This document shows, one piece after another, positions 35,643 through 47,335 of a stretch of 64,000 nt of DNA. The notes under the pieces were generated by a model, which was not told the origin of the DNA, did no database searches, and worked only from the letters and a program-made list of their open reading frames with translations. The DNA lies in contig OU612068.1 in assembly GCA_914767715.1 (NCBI GenBank), positions 4,402,001 through 4,466,000 on the forward strand, read 5' to 3'. How positions within the stretch are numbered: the stretch's first letter is position 1; every line of letters starts with the position of its first letter. Made by a program: the position numbers and the translations under genes. The DNA is from Membranipora membranacea. Its lineage: Eukaryota; Bryozoa; Gymnolaemata; Cheilostomatida; Membraniporidae.

Positions 35643-36093
35643 TTAAATTTTTATGGTATACAAAATTAATAAAAAAACCCAGAGCAAGGCTTTCAAGTCC
35701 TCGTATGTGGTACCTGATTGAGGGCACCACCATCTCCCTCTTAGCTGCCTGTGGCCTGTTGATTTGTTTTTTGGTTGCTGACATGCACTGCATGTATAAA
35801 CCTTAAGGGTCACATTTCTCCTTTTGGCCTTGATAACTCCTTCTTCCCCTCCATGTTCCTCATTTTCAGCCTGCCTCTTCTTCCTGTGCTTCATACTTTG
35901 CGCGGTGTACACGTCACCCTTACCAGCAGTAATGTTTGGTGTTACTGGCAGATGAGGTTGAGAAGGAGAGGGGAATGTGGCTGGTAACTGGGCTGGAGCA
36001 ACAGCAGTGCTTGACCTACTCCTGGAGATGTGAGGCAGATTTACGTTCTGGAATATTAATTCCCTATCTTGTGCCTTCAGTTTTTCGTTATAC
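35643..36093 (-). CDS. Terminal exon of an unrecognised gene with a possible zinc knuckle
   Basis: An acceptor (TTTTAG) at 36094-36095 opens a frame of 149 codons to a stop at 35643. The product has a coiled N-terminal part (YNEKLKAQDRELIFQ), a Ser/Pro-rich middle, a basic KHRKKRQ patch, and near the C-terminus Cys-x2-Cys, then His and Cys (YTCSACQQPK..GH..WWCP), which could bind zinc. I recall similar Cys/His tails in invertebrate proteins of transposon origin, but that is memory, not a match. Upstream exons were not identified; the phase does not fit the exon ending at 36669. Confidence 0.45.
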
Positions 36094-36668
36094 CTAAAAT
36101 ATCGGTAATGATATGTCATAAATATAGATAAAGATGCTGCACATGTATTTGACTATATCCAATACAACACCAATGAATTACATGAAGCTGTTTGTGAGGT
36201 AATACAAATTCCATATTCATAGCATATTCCAAAATTAATTAGGTTTTTTTTAAATTTTGAGTTATTTAACCCTCGCCGCTGTCATAAACAAGAGAAGGGG
36301 GTTATAACGTTAGTCGGTTAAAACTTCCAATTCCTTTTTTCTGAACAATTATTAAACTGTCATCAGTTATCAGACAAAACATACCAGCGGGGGAGTGTGT
36401 GTTGGTTTTGGTTTGGAATGGTCAGTCCTGACCTCATCAGAGTATGCTAATTTAAAACACGTAGCCTTATCTGGTTATATCTGCGTAGGACACATTGATA
36501 TCTACAAAATGGAGAGAGCCATTATTGTGTAATGGCAGTATCACGATGGAACTGAAATATCCCATGTGCAGACAATTTCAAAAATAAAAAACTGCCCAGA
36601 TAACAGTTATCTGTGTTCATACGCCGTTTGCAAATATATAGCACACCGATGGTTGGAGAACTCGCCTG

Positions 36669-37537
36669 TTACGGTATGCAGTTGTAGCAGTATTCTTCTG
36701 AGGTGATGGATATAGCCTCATAAGCTTTCCCACGACCATCTCTACATTCTACAATTCTATTACAGTCAGGGTGTTGTGCTGCTGTTCCATGACCGACAAA
36801 CGTTCTGAAAACATGACAGAAAAATGATTTGAAAGCTATGCAAATTAGGCATGTTCGAATTGGCTTATCACCCACTCTGCTCCAGCCTAATATCCTTATC
36901 CACTATAAAGTAATGGAACATGGAGAGAAAGGTTATACCAGTGTGAAAAAGCTGGTTGTCAATGACTAAAAGGTCCCAAAATATTTACCTTTTTGTTGAA
37001 TCCACTCCTGGTATTACATTATTCATCCTGGTTATTTTAAGATTTCCAGTAGTTGGGCTGTCACCCAATTTATGTATAAACTTGGTGTTTATTCTGTCCA
37101 TGAGATGGAGATTGTTGATGGCAGAAATTATTCGCTGCACACTTCCCTCTGTTAACCCTGCCGAGTTAATATCGAGCTGGATAAGGAGAGCGGACAGATG
37201 CCTCGAATCCTGTATACCCCTGGGGGCTTTGATGCTAGTCTTGGCCTGCAGAAAAGTGGAAAACAACAAATGAACTATTGCAATCGTAATGCCTAAGATA
37301 TTATTGTTGAACAAGAAGAAGCACAACTACATTTATGACAGTGCTCTTTCAAATCAATCAACTCAAATAGCAAATTTGACATATACATTAGATATTGAGA
37401 AAACTTACCGTCTCTCCAATGCTGAGTTCTACCGTGTCTGGTCTCGTCAGTGAATCTTCTACGGTGTCTGGTCTCGGCAGTGAATCTTCTACGGTGTCTG
37501 GCTCAGAATCCAATACAGACCAGACTATCTCATCAGC
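36669..37537 (-). CDS. Three 3' exons of an unrecognised gene
   Basis: Exons 37537-37409, 37245-36989 and 36804-36669 join in phase with GT-AG sites and end in TAA. They encode about 173 residues: an acidic segment with a tandem repeat (PDTVEDSL twice, then PDTVELS), a mixed domain (IKAPRGIQDSRHLSALLIQL...), and a C-terminal piece with several cysteines (CNRIVECRDG..YCYNCIP). At least one more 5' exon must exist; a candidate lies at about 37800-37960 but was not settled. I know no family for it. Confidence 0.5.
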
Positions 37538-39258
37538 CTGTGAACAAGACATAGAGCTGAGGTTAATCCAGTCAGCAATATTAACAGTGGCAACACAAGC
37601 ATACAATATGAATACATAAATATGAATATTATTTAATGATAAGGTGACAAGTAACATTTCAGGGGCCATTAGTTTCTCTCACATGTTTGTGTGAGTTGGG
37701 CTGTGCTTGATTGGTCAGCTCATACAACGAGCAAGGAATGGTGCACACTAAGGCGTACAAATCAATGGAACCCTCATCCTCCTCCATGTATCTGTCAGTC
37801 CACTGTCATAACTGAGATTTTCCCCAACTGTTTGACTAGGTACTCCACACCAATGAGTTCACCTGCAACAGTGAGAATGATTTCTGCTGATTTCTCCAAC
37901 TGGTGAATTAGGTACACCCACCAAAGAGTTCTATTTGGTCTGTCAGCTTTCCTGCTGCTGAAAAATATATGACCAGCTTGATGGAACTTTCTTTCAGCCA
38001 ATTTACTGGGTATTGTTTAACACGAGGAGAGAAAAAGTATTACCAGTAAAGCTGTGGGTATACAGAGCGATGTAATCACAGGCCGATGGCATGTCTAGAC
38101 ATGCTCAGCCGATCTCACACTGCTATGCAGGCCTATGAGTTAGTACACGATGGTCTAGTGAGTCATAGTGGGGTCATAAATCAGGTGCCTAGATTGACCA
38201 ATGAACTCCCTCAGTTCAATCGATTGACCAATGATATTTAATGGGCATGTTAACAAATGACCGGGTATAGATGTAATATTAAATCCGGGTCTTTGTCACT
38301 TTGAATCTTCACCAAATAAAATTTCAGTCTTCTGTAAAATTGATTTTCCTATGCTATACTATGAATGTCATGTCAGGACAGCTTCCAATTCCAAGTGATA
38401 CAGCTATTACCTTCCATATTTTCACAGATATTATCAACTCCTCTATTTTTGATAGCCTGTCACGATTTGATAGATGCCGTGTTTAACCGCGTAATTATTG
38501 AAGCAAGCAATCAACAACCAATCAGCATAGAGGATCATCCAGATCACTCGGGCAAAAGACCAACAAGTTCGATGTCCACTTAACACAAGTAATCACTCGT
38601 GCAGATCCACCGATTAACCACTCGTGACCCCAAATCGATGTAAAAATCGTCTCGTGTAGCTACAACTTAATACTTGCCAGGCTTTATTCAGAAAGTGATT
38701 GCGCAGGTCATAACATTTCCAGTTGACATCAAAGCACTCAGCAGTAAAATGTATAAAGATTTAGGATCTATTTCATCTTTATGAACATGTATCTCAGTAT
38801 ATCCGTCACATTTGCAGGACCAACATCTCACTGCTGTTGGAAACATAATCAGAGGGATACATGCTGCCACAATGTATAATTCAAATTCACATTCATTCAA
38901 TGTTCTTCCTACGGAATGGAAATATCTTATGAGTATGAGTGAGTTTGGAATTGGAAAATTAAACATGAAATATCTTTTATATTGTGTATTTTTCATGAAT
39001 GACCATCAAAACCAAAGATGGATTATATACTCAATTAATTTATAACCAATGTTATATTTGATGTCTTGAAAGCTATTCAAGAATGTGAGTCTTTTTGAGT
39101 GTTTTACACATCGGTGTTGATTTAATTCGTCAAGGAGAATATAATGATAATGCCCTACAATATAAACCCAGCCGTGGCAGTTCTGCCCTCGTTGGTCCCT
39201 GAAATAAATTTTGAGTGAAGTGGATGATGATGAGCGCTTTGTAAAACGTTCTCGAGTT
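37538..39258. other. Interval with only weak coding hints
   Basis: A minus-strand stretch at about 37795-38001 and a hydrophobic minus-strand stretch at 38688-38996 are open but lack confirmed splice sites. No RNA gene or mobile element is recognised. Confidence 0.3.
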
Positions 39259-41009
39259 TTATTCTTTCAATTTATTATTCCCAATCTCTGTAATGCCGTT
39301 TCTTCTTCCCGATAAATTCAAAGCACTTTCCTTGTAAGTCATAACATCTCCAAAGATCTTTTCACGGATTTGTTTGGACTGTTTGGAGTTGGGTATTTTT
39401 ACACCTTTAGCTTGTAACAAGTTTTCTAACCAGCTGTCCTTTTTTGCCTGTGGTGTTTGTAGATCATTTCCCGGCAGTCTCTGGTTTTGAACTGTAGGAT
39501 GTTGTGACTGAGAATGCATCGCCATTTCATAGTCCCTCATCTAAGTGTCATCATCCTCTGTTTGAAGAGTACTCTGAACTTTCCCACTACATAGCAGACC
39601 AAAGAGATCGTGTCGTAGTTCACGGTACCTCTTATAAAGTTGTCTGTTGAAGTTTATGAATAGAATAGGTTCGACAGCTTGAACGGCTAGTATAGTGTAG
39701 TACATGCAGGCAGTGGAGCTGAATGGTATGTTCAAGTTGCGTTTAAAGGCCAGTACAGGTAGCCAAAGGATCATCTGGAAAGCTATTATATGCAGTATGG
39801 TTGAGTTAATCTGAAATGGATATAAAAAAGATGTTAAATCAAGTTGATTATTCACCTCGAACTTTCTTGGTGTATTTCTATGAATGGTGAACAATTTTTA
39901 TTCAAACAGCTATCATATATAGTGGCAAATCTAACATTTATGAAGCTTAATTGCAGGCCAAATCAAAACTGCTTCAAAGGAGTGAGTGAGTGAGTGACTT
40001 GGATAACAAGCTGTTTACCCTAGAAGTGAAAATATGAGCTACAGTTCAGGTTGGCCAGTTAGAGAGTGACCCAATGTTAGCTAGCACCCTTTCCACAAGC
40101 AAAGGTGCAATTATTGATATGTAATTCCCACTAGCAATACATTTGCTATATCAAGCATGTGAGAAAAAGTGAAATGCAAATACTATACTCATCTAGGGTA
40201 CGGTAACTTGCTTAGTTGGACCCTTAGTTGGACCCTGGTTGGACTGATGTAGCTTACCTTGTTAGCCCACCCTTCAATTTGCTGAGAATCCTCAGTTGAC
40301 AAGGAATGGTTCGGTGTTACTGCTAGATCAGATCCATTGCTGCCCTTTATATATCTGCCTATTTTCTTAATGGTCACTTTAATGGTTAGCAGCATCATGC
40401 TGCCTACGATCATAGCTGCAATTGGTACGGTCACAGCAACCTCAACAAAATGAGCATTATGTACAATAGTTGGGAGGTTTACTGAGTTGCTTTGCACTAT
40501 GTTGTCATCAAAACAGGTTATAAAGTAACGCAACCAGCCAGTGTAATGGTTGAGATACACTTGAAGATATCTGTAGACAGTTGACGAGAGTGTTATAGCG
40601 AATATAGTCGCTAGCAGAAGAATTGTGTAAAGTCTTGGATATTTGTATACGTGGTTTGGAAGGCTATCCTGCCGATCTCACCAATAGCCAAACATGCGCC
40701 AGCAAACACATCGAGCAAAGTTGCGCAGAAAGTCGAGGCTGCTATGATCTGACACTGGAAGGTGGTTGTCCCTCCTTTAAGCATCATTATCCCATTTGTT
40801 AAACCAGCGGTCATGCTGTAGTATGCCATTGTTACTAAATGTAAGCTCACAACTACAAACTGGTATGTCCCGAATTCTGTAGACTTTCAGAGGCAGTAAA
40901 TACAAAGAAGACTACTCGGTACGCCGATATACAATGTGATGAAGGAAGTAGCTATCAGATAAGATGTCACCGCAGTTAGAGAGTTGCCCATCAGAGTGGA
41001 TTGAAACAT
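39259..41009 (-). pseudogene. Seven-transmembrane receptor (GPCR-like), broken copy 1
   Basis: Exon 1 (41009 to 40258) and exon 2 (39810-39541) carry seven hydrophobic segments: TM1 from about 40970, TM2-3 at about 40850-40680, TM4 at about 40620, TM5 near 40440, TM6-7 in exon 2 (STILHIIAFQMILWLPV and CMYYTILAVQAVEPILFINF). Lesions: TGA at 40887-40889 after TM1, a frameshift near 40640-40690 after TM3, and TAG at 39541-39543 in the tail, after which the same frame stays open for another 93 codons. In intact relatives such receptors sense extracellular ligands through G proteins. A related copy lies at 44059-45300. The subfamily is unknown. Confidence 0.7.
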
Positions 41010-41280
41010 AGTCTGTTATAGTGCTATTCTGCTTGTTTAAACCAGACATTTTAATGGTATTGTCAGCTTTAAAATCGCAGAACTCAGTCATTGTTGTTTG
41101 TTAGGCGGAACGGCAGATGCATCACAATTTAACGGACACTTTGTTTTTATAAATTTTTGGTATCATCTTTAGATTTTAGCTGTTTGACTACAGATAATCA
41201 AGAGGGGTGCAAAAAGTTCATTTTATTAGCTGATTTGCAATTTAAGCTGACTGATAGAATGAATGATGGAATACGCCATA

Positions 41281-43857
41281 GAGTTATTATATACTCTAGA
41301 GCGGACAATGCAGTGCTTAAAACGTCTTACTTAATTATTGCCAAATCCATGACACAACGCAATCTAGTTGTGCATGGCTAGTGACTGTATCATATAACTT
41401 ATCATTGAGAATACACATAATTGGCATGGGAATTTAGATTTTTAGAGCGCTTATAGCCATGTTTTTGGAAAAAATTTTCATGTGACACCATGTGGATCAC
41501 TTGCAGGTATCTTCACTTTCAATTCCATGATGCAACGAAATCTGGTTGTGCGTGGATAGTGCATGAATCATAGACTTAATCATTGAAAATATTAGAATTG
41601 GACATATAAATTTAGTTTATGGAGCATTTGTAGCCATTTTTTCAGAGAATTTCACATGTAACACCATTAACATCCCCTAGGGTATTTTCTCAAGCAGTCA
41701 GTATAAAATTTTTTTCCTAAGCTCCCATTAAAATAAGCCAAATATCAACCGCAAACTCGTGAGCTTAAATCCCAATGACAGGGCTAGCTGGTTCCTGCCA
41801 CTTGCCAAGCATTTAACTGTGTCCTGTCTCTCAAACTTATATGTTGCACACTCAGTCGGTTTACTTTATCTGTTCAATTCCAGCTATTAGTGATAACATG
41901 GAGTACAAGTAGCCTATGGAAAAGTGATTGGAGGTGAAAAGGTTTGCTGCTTGCCTTTTTCGTTTTTAGAGCACTTTTAGCAATATTTTTGTAAAACTTT
42001 TCATGTCACACTATAAGATGACTTGCAAGTGATTTCTTTAGCAGTCAGGGGACAAAAAGATTTGTGTTATCCCCATTAAACACCAAAATCTCAACCTCAA
42101 ACATATCATCGCGATAAAATCACAATTACCTGGCTAGCCGGATTTTGCCACTGCCACTTGCCTGCCAGCTTAACTGTGTCATGTCTCTCTAACTAAAATG
42201 TTACACACTCATTTTATCTGTCCAGTATTATGACTTCCAATTATACAATGCGTACAAAAATTTTCAGGTTTTGGTTTGGCTATATCATTTTAAGTCGGGG
42301 TGGCCACTCGTTTTTGGATTGCCGAAACCATTCAAGCCAACACAGCAGGTTAAATAAATCAATGCATAAACCTTTCTGCTGAGTCGCTGAATATCAAGAA
42401 ACATCGAAAGGTCAACTCAAGAATCATACTTGTCCTGCTTGACTCTAGATTTTCTTAAATTCCCCCACTCAGTCTTTAAAATTGTATGAAAATGGCAGTC
42501 AGTAATCAATTGCAACACATTATGGATAACACCATAATATTCCGTCTTTGCAACTTCAATCTTCAATCAAAAGAGTACGGAGGGCGTATTTAAAGACTTT
42601 ATTAATATTTCATCTTGAGGTACTAATAGTATACAATGTGAATTAAAATGTTTTAACCAATGTTATATATATCATCGGCCAAATATTTCTATTTGCACTC
42701 ACCTTTGCATTCTACCAACTTCCAAGAAATTCTACCCACAAGGCTGATAATAACATGACTATATTAGTACTGAGAAAGCCGATATAATTTCACTCTCTCA
42801 CCGATGTGACATTTTTAGGTTTAGAGATATTTCTGATTTCTCACCATACTCAAAATAAGAGATCATTTGGTACAGGGGGGGGGGGGGGGGGGATGTGATG
42901 CAATTTTCTCTGATGGTTGTTTATTTGTAAATGAAAACATCAGCATCATATACAATAATTTTTGTTACACTTTATGATAGTTCAGTAATGTTTGAAATAT
43001 TTGAAGTTGAAGTATATAGGTGTCTTTGCATAGCGGATGATACACGTTTTATATAAGCTTTTGAGCAACAGTGAAGTAGAAACAACCTTGTTAATTGGTA
43101 ACTCCTTTGAAACAACTGGAGTTAGAATTTCTAAGACCTTTGAGTCTTCATCAGAAATGGATTGATGCTATGAAAATAAAAGTCTTGCAGTCAGAAAGTG
43201 AGCTGATGAGCACTGGGGGCTTGTAGCATCATCACATTTAACTTGCAGTGATTTTAGCACCAATCTACTTTGACATACCAAGCAAAAATCTTAATATAAT
43301 ACACCAAATAAAGCAATGATATCTGAAGAGCAAATCTGAATCTCGAAATTATGTACACTGTGACTGCAAATGAGGCAAGTGGCAAACTTTTACACCTCCG
43401 ATCACTTTTACACAGTCTGCTTGTACTTCATTAAATCAAAAATAAAATAAGCCCCTTGAGTGTGTAACATATAATGTAAGTAAGAGAGACAGGACACAGC
43501 TTAAAATCGAGCTAGCCTTCCAGTTTCTATTTCATCACAATGATGTGATTGCGGTTGAGATTTTGGCTTATTTCAATGGGAAAACATAGAAACATTTCCA
43601 CTGGCTGCGAGTGAAAATACCTGCAAGTGATCCACATAGTGTCACATGAAAATTTTTATCAAAAAAATGGCCATAAGCGCTCTTAAAATCTAAATTTCCA
43701 TGCCCGATACCTATATTCTCAATGATAAGTTTTATGATACAGGCACTAGCCATGCACAACCAGATTGCGTCACGTCATGGATTTCGCAATAATTAAGTAG
43801 GACAAAAACTGATGCTATTTTTGTACATATTGTCCACTCTAGAGTATATAATAACTC
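41281..43857. mobile_element. 2.6 kb TA-flanked composite foldback element
   Basis: The ends are GAGTTATTATATACTCTAGAG and its complement (to 43857), each next to TA (41279-41280 and 43858-43859). The right arm (about 43380-43857) pairs with the left arm. The left arm holds about three diverged tandem copies of a unit of roughly 400 bp (starting near 41380, 41530 and 41960), seen as repeats of TTTTCATGTGACAC and of GTGTCCTGTCTCTC. The middle (42260-43380) encodes nothing I can recognise and contains an 18-base G run at 42875-42892. It shares its termini with the MITE at 10902-11117, so both were probably moved by one Tc1/mariner-like transposase that is not in the window. Confidence 0.75.
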
Positions 43858-44058
43858 TATGGAATACGCTATCCTAGGCTCTATTTGGAACAAATGTAAT
43901 AAAAACACTAATGAAAAAGTCTAGTTTTACTAGCAATTATAATGCTCTTTTCGAATAAACATACAACCATCATTGAATGCGATGGATACTAGCTCTCTTA
44001 TCTTATAATGGGTTTTGAGAACCTATTTAATTGAGCGTTTATAGTGCGCTGTAAAGCC

Positions 44059-45300
44059 TCATAGGTTTCCTGTTTTTCGGGTGTAATCATCTGTCTCGTC
44101 AGGGAGACTTCCTCCCTGATCATTGGCTCTGGAAGATGTGTGAATGCCTGTTGTGCGATTGGTTTTAGAAAAGTTTGGCGACTTGGCTGCCTGTCCTTGT
44201 TGCAGCCTGCTACTGTCTGTGATTCGGTTGCTTCTGAATGGTCTCAGAGACTTCTGTTTCCTGTTTGAACCTCCAATTTTGTATTGTTGTTTTTCAACAT
44301 CAATATACATACTGTCCTTTGAAGCGTAATTGGTAATTGCTCAAGAGTCTCCACAAGTATTGAATGACCATGGTGGCTGTTTGTTGTCGGTGTCACCTTG
44401 GAATGGAAAGGTCTACTTGCGCAGCGAACTTGATTATTCGGCTTGTAGGATGTTAAGTTTGAAGCGAGTACTTTGAGCAGCTCTTTACATGATCTATTCA
44501 GTTTTGTGTTGACTTTGAGGACAATCCAAGGCTCGAGTGCTAGTCCAGTTAGTGTTGAGAAGTAAATTATTGAGGAGGTATTTCTTGAGGTATTCAGTTC
44601 AAATGCTGCTGCAAATGGCAACCAGATAAACAAACTGTAGACTGCCATCAGTCCTACTGTGGTATCTAACTATAAATGGAAAGAAGAGGCACATCATAAT
44701 AATAACATATCTCAGAATCCCGAGTATCATATTTTTATCATACCTGGGATGGAATCCTAGCTAGTAACTCGACAGCTAACATGCTACAGTGTGTTTGCTG
44801 TTCGAAATTATAAAATGATTCTTAGCAAGGTGCAAAAAAGTTCTACTGTAGAATCTGATCAGATAGCTCACACATGTTTAGCATTGAAAGCATCTCCCAA
44901 TCAATTTAACAATAAAACACAAAAACAATTAATCAATCAGCGGAAGAAACAGCAGTTGACCTAGAACATTGCTCTGACCTTGTTTTTCATGTGCTCTTAT
45001 TTCTTTTGAGCTTCCAAGTTGATTGAGCAGCCTGGAGAAGCAGAAGATGCACCAAGATCACTCACTACCATTCTTCTGTAGAGTTTTTAACCAAACCTGC
45101 TTTACTTATGTACATGAGCAGTACAAGTATGGTGGAGGTGATAACCATCACTGTAATCAATGCTGTGGTGAACTCGATGATTTTTGCAAGGTGAGGCAAA
45201 TCCTCAGGTGGTTTGCTTATGCGATAACCATCAAAACATGTCAAAAACTTGTCGGCCCAGCAAGTTTTTGTGTTTTTGTATCCTGAGTATCTGTAGATGG
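44059..45300 (-). pseudogene. Seven-transmembrane receptor, truncated copy 2
   Basis: Paralogous to 39259-41009. About 45300-45065 covers TM4, the extracellular loop with CWADKFLTCFDGY, and TM5 (FTTALITVMVITSTILVLLMYI). A second exon starting at 44669 gives TM6-7 (GLMAVYSLFIWLPFAAAF, TSSIIYFSTLTGLALEPWIV) and a long tail that is open in two overlapping frames (ending 44244 or 44059), consistent with a frameshift. TM1-3 were not found upstream and the exon 1 donor appears lost. Most likely a decayed tandem duplicate. Confidence 0.6.
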
Positions 45301-46153
45301 CAGTTCCGGCACTGTATATGTTTGGTAATAATCAGCAGCAATGATAAATGTGATAATGCATTTACATGTGGTACAAGCCATGATAATAATACAAGACGTA
45401 TTTGCCTGCCTTTACACAATACATGTTTGTAGAAATTATGAAAACATAGAATATTGAAAATGCCCTTGGTTCCGATGTGCTCAGTTCGGATGCTCGATGA
45501 CTAGTTAATTGTTTAAGATATACGATCATGGAAAAGCTATAGCGTGGGAAAGCCTTCCCTATTGTTTTGCGTAATATGAAATAAAGCCTTCTATTGTTTA
45601 CAAAAAGACAATTTTGAATGCGTTGAATTAGAGTCATAAGCATTGCATAATACAAATAAAGGCCTTGTCTATGCTAGACCACCGATAACCGACCCCTAGC
45701 GCCAGCGCAACTCCCACGTTTACAGACACCGTCTCGGAGAAAGTATTTCCCCCTAGACGGCTATGTTTCCAAAGCAGAAGATTGGAAGATCCGCTACATC
45801 TCTCTTTCATCAAGCGTTAAATGCATCTGCCAGCTCTGAAAATTTGGCCTTAGAAACAAACTTGGGCCTAGCTCTGTACATAATGTTACAGAAAACCACA
45901 ACTTTTGCAACATGAGAATACTTTAAAAAAAACTCATTTGCCACTACCTCCAGTTTCTACCCAGGTGGACTATAAGAATGGACGGCCGTATGGTAATGAT
46001 CTATAAACACAGAATGAAATAGTTCTATTAGAAAATTATTTGGTTTGTTTCTGCTCTTTTAAAAAGTTAGAGATCTAATGATGTAATGTACGTTTACCTC
46101 TTTTCTGTTCAATCAAACACGTGTTGCACCCAAAGCTTTGCACATGTACTTAC

Positions 46154-46236
46154 AGGAATATTTCCAAATTTGGCTCCTCGCACTCCATTCAGGTGGACCA
46201 GTCCTGGAGTTCGCTGCCTTCTGACATTTTCAATCC
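46154..46236 (-). other. Candidate isolated exon
   Basis: An 83-bp open segment bounded by TTTTAG and GTAAGT on the minus strand (reads ENVRRQRTPGLVHLNGVRGA and on). No neighbouring exon was identified, so it could be part of an unseen gene or chance. Confidence 0.25.
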
Positions 46237-47041
46237 CTAAAACAAGAATAAAATAAAGAATAAAGAAAGGATGATGGCGAAATGATCTACTGTGTCACAA
46301 ATCATACAAATCAATATACGCTGTAAATTTCCCTCCACAGCAGCAACAATCACTTATGAGGCAATGATTAATGGTCATAGGGCTCAATTAAAAGTTAAGA
46401 TTAGACTTACTTTTCTATTCATAAACTTCTTCGACTAGGTGATGTAACTATGGCCAATAATTGCCGCTGTAGGCCCTGCCATCTGGTTTCGATCGTTTGT
46501 GTTACTGGAGACCATTATTGAGTTTTGAGTTTGAGGCTATTGTCTTTCTGTAATACAGAGAAAATTTTATCATTACTGCAAGAATAAAGAGTGGAGAAAG
46601 TTTGGGGTTTTCATAATGGTGGATTCAGATATTGTTATGTTCCCGCAACATAGTAACAATATATCATAGTAGCTTGTTGTAGTCACATCGTGCATGGACT
46701 GACACTTTTCATCATACTCTACCAGCGTAACCGAGCACATCCATGCATATCATCATTCAGGGGCCACTGGAGCAGAGGGAAGGTGTGGGTAGTAATGGGC
46801 TTGGGATTCGGTGTTATATCACCAAAATGGCAATGTTAACACCTATCGCTTTCTCGAGTAGAGGATAATGCCGAAGTAAGAATATCTGATTCAAACCATT
46901 GACTGAAGATTGTGAGTGCAATAAGTAACTAGGCAAGTGCAGAGCAGCAAAGCAATACCGAAACTTAACAGGAGATAGAAAAGCAAAGAAACTTGTAGGC
47001 GGCTAAGGGGATATGTAGATACTAATAGCAAATGACTTAAT

Positions 47042-47333
47042 CATGAGTCTGATCCACAGTGCAGCATCACGCTTCACACCGCTTTGCAAGCTCCACAAGT
47101 AAATGATTAAGATAAATCAAGATAATCAATGTCAAGGCCCAACAGAGCAGCATCTCGCTTCACACTGTTTAGGAACCATGACTTGGCCGGGTATAATTAT
47201 GAGTCTGATCCACAGTGTAGCATCACACTTCACACCGCTTTGCAAACTTGGCTAGCAGGGGGTAGATAGAGTATGACATAAATTACAGTTCACTCTACAG
47301 TGCAGCATCACTCTTCACACTGCTTTGAAAACT
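47042..47333. repeat. Four spaced copies of a motif of about 45 bp
   Basis: Copies at about 47042-47089, 47142-47170, 47199-47248 and 47293-47333 share CAGTGCAGCATCACGCTTCACAC and CGCTTTGCAA with substitutions. The array lies immediately past the stop codon of the transposon-like reading frame and may be its subterminal repeats. Confidence 0.7.
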
Positions 47334-47335
47334 TA

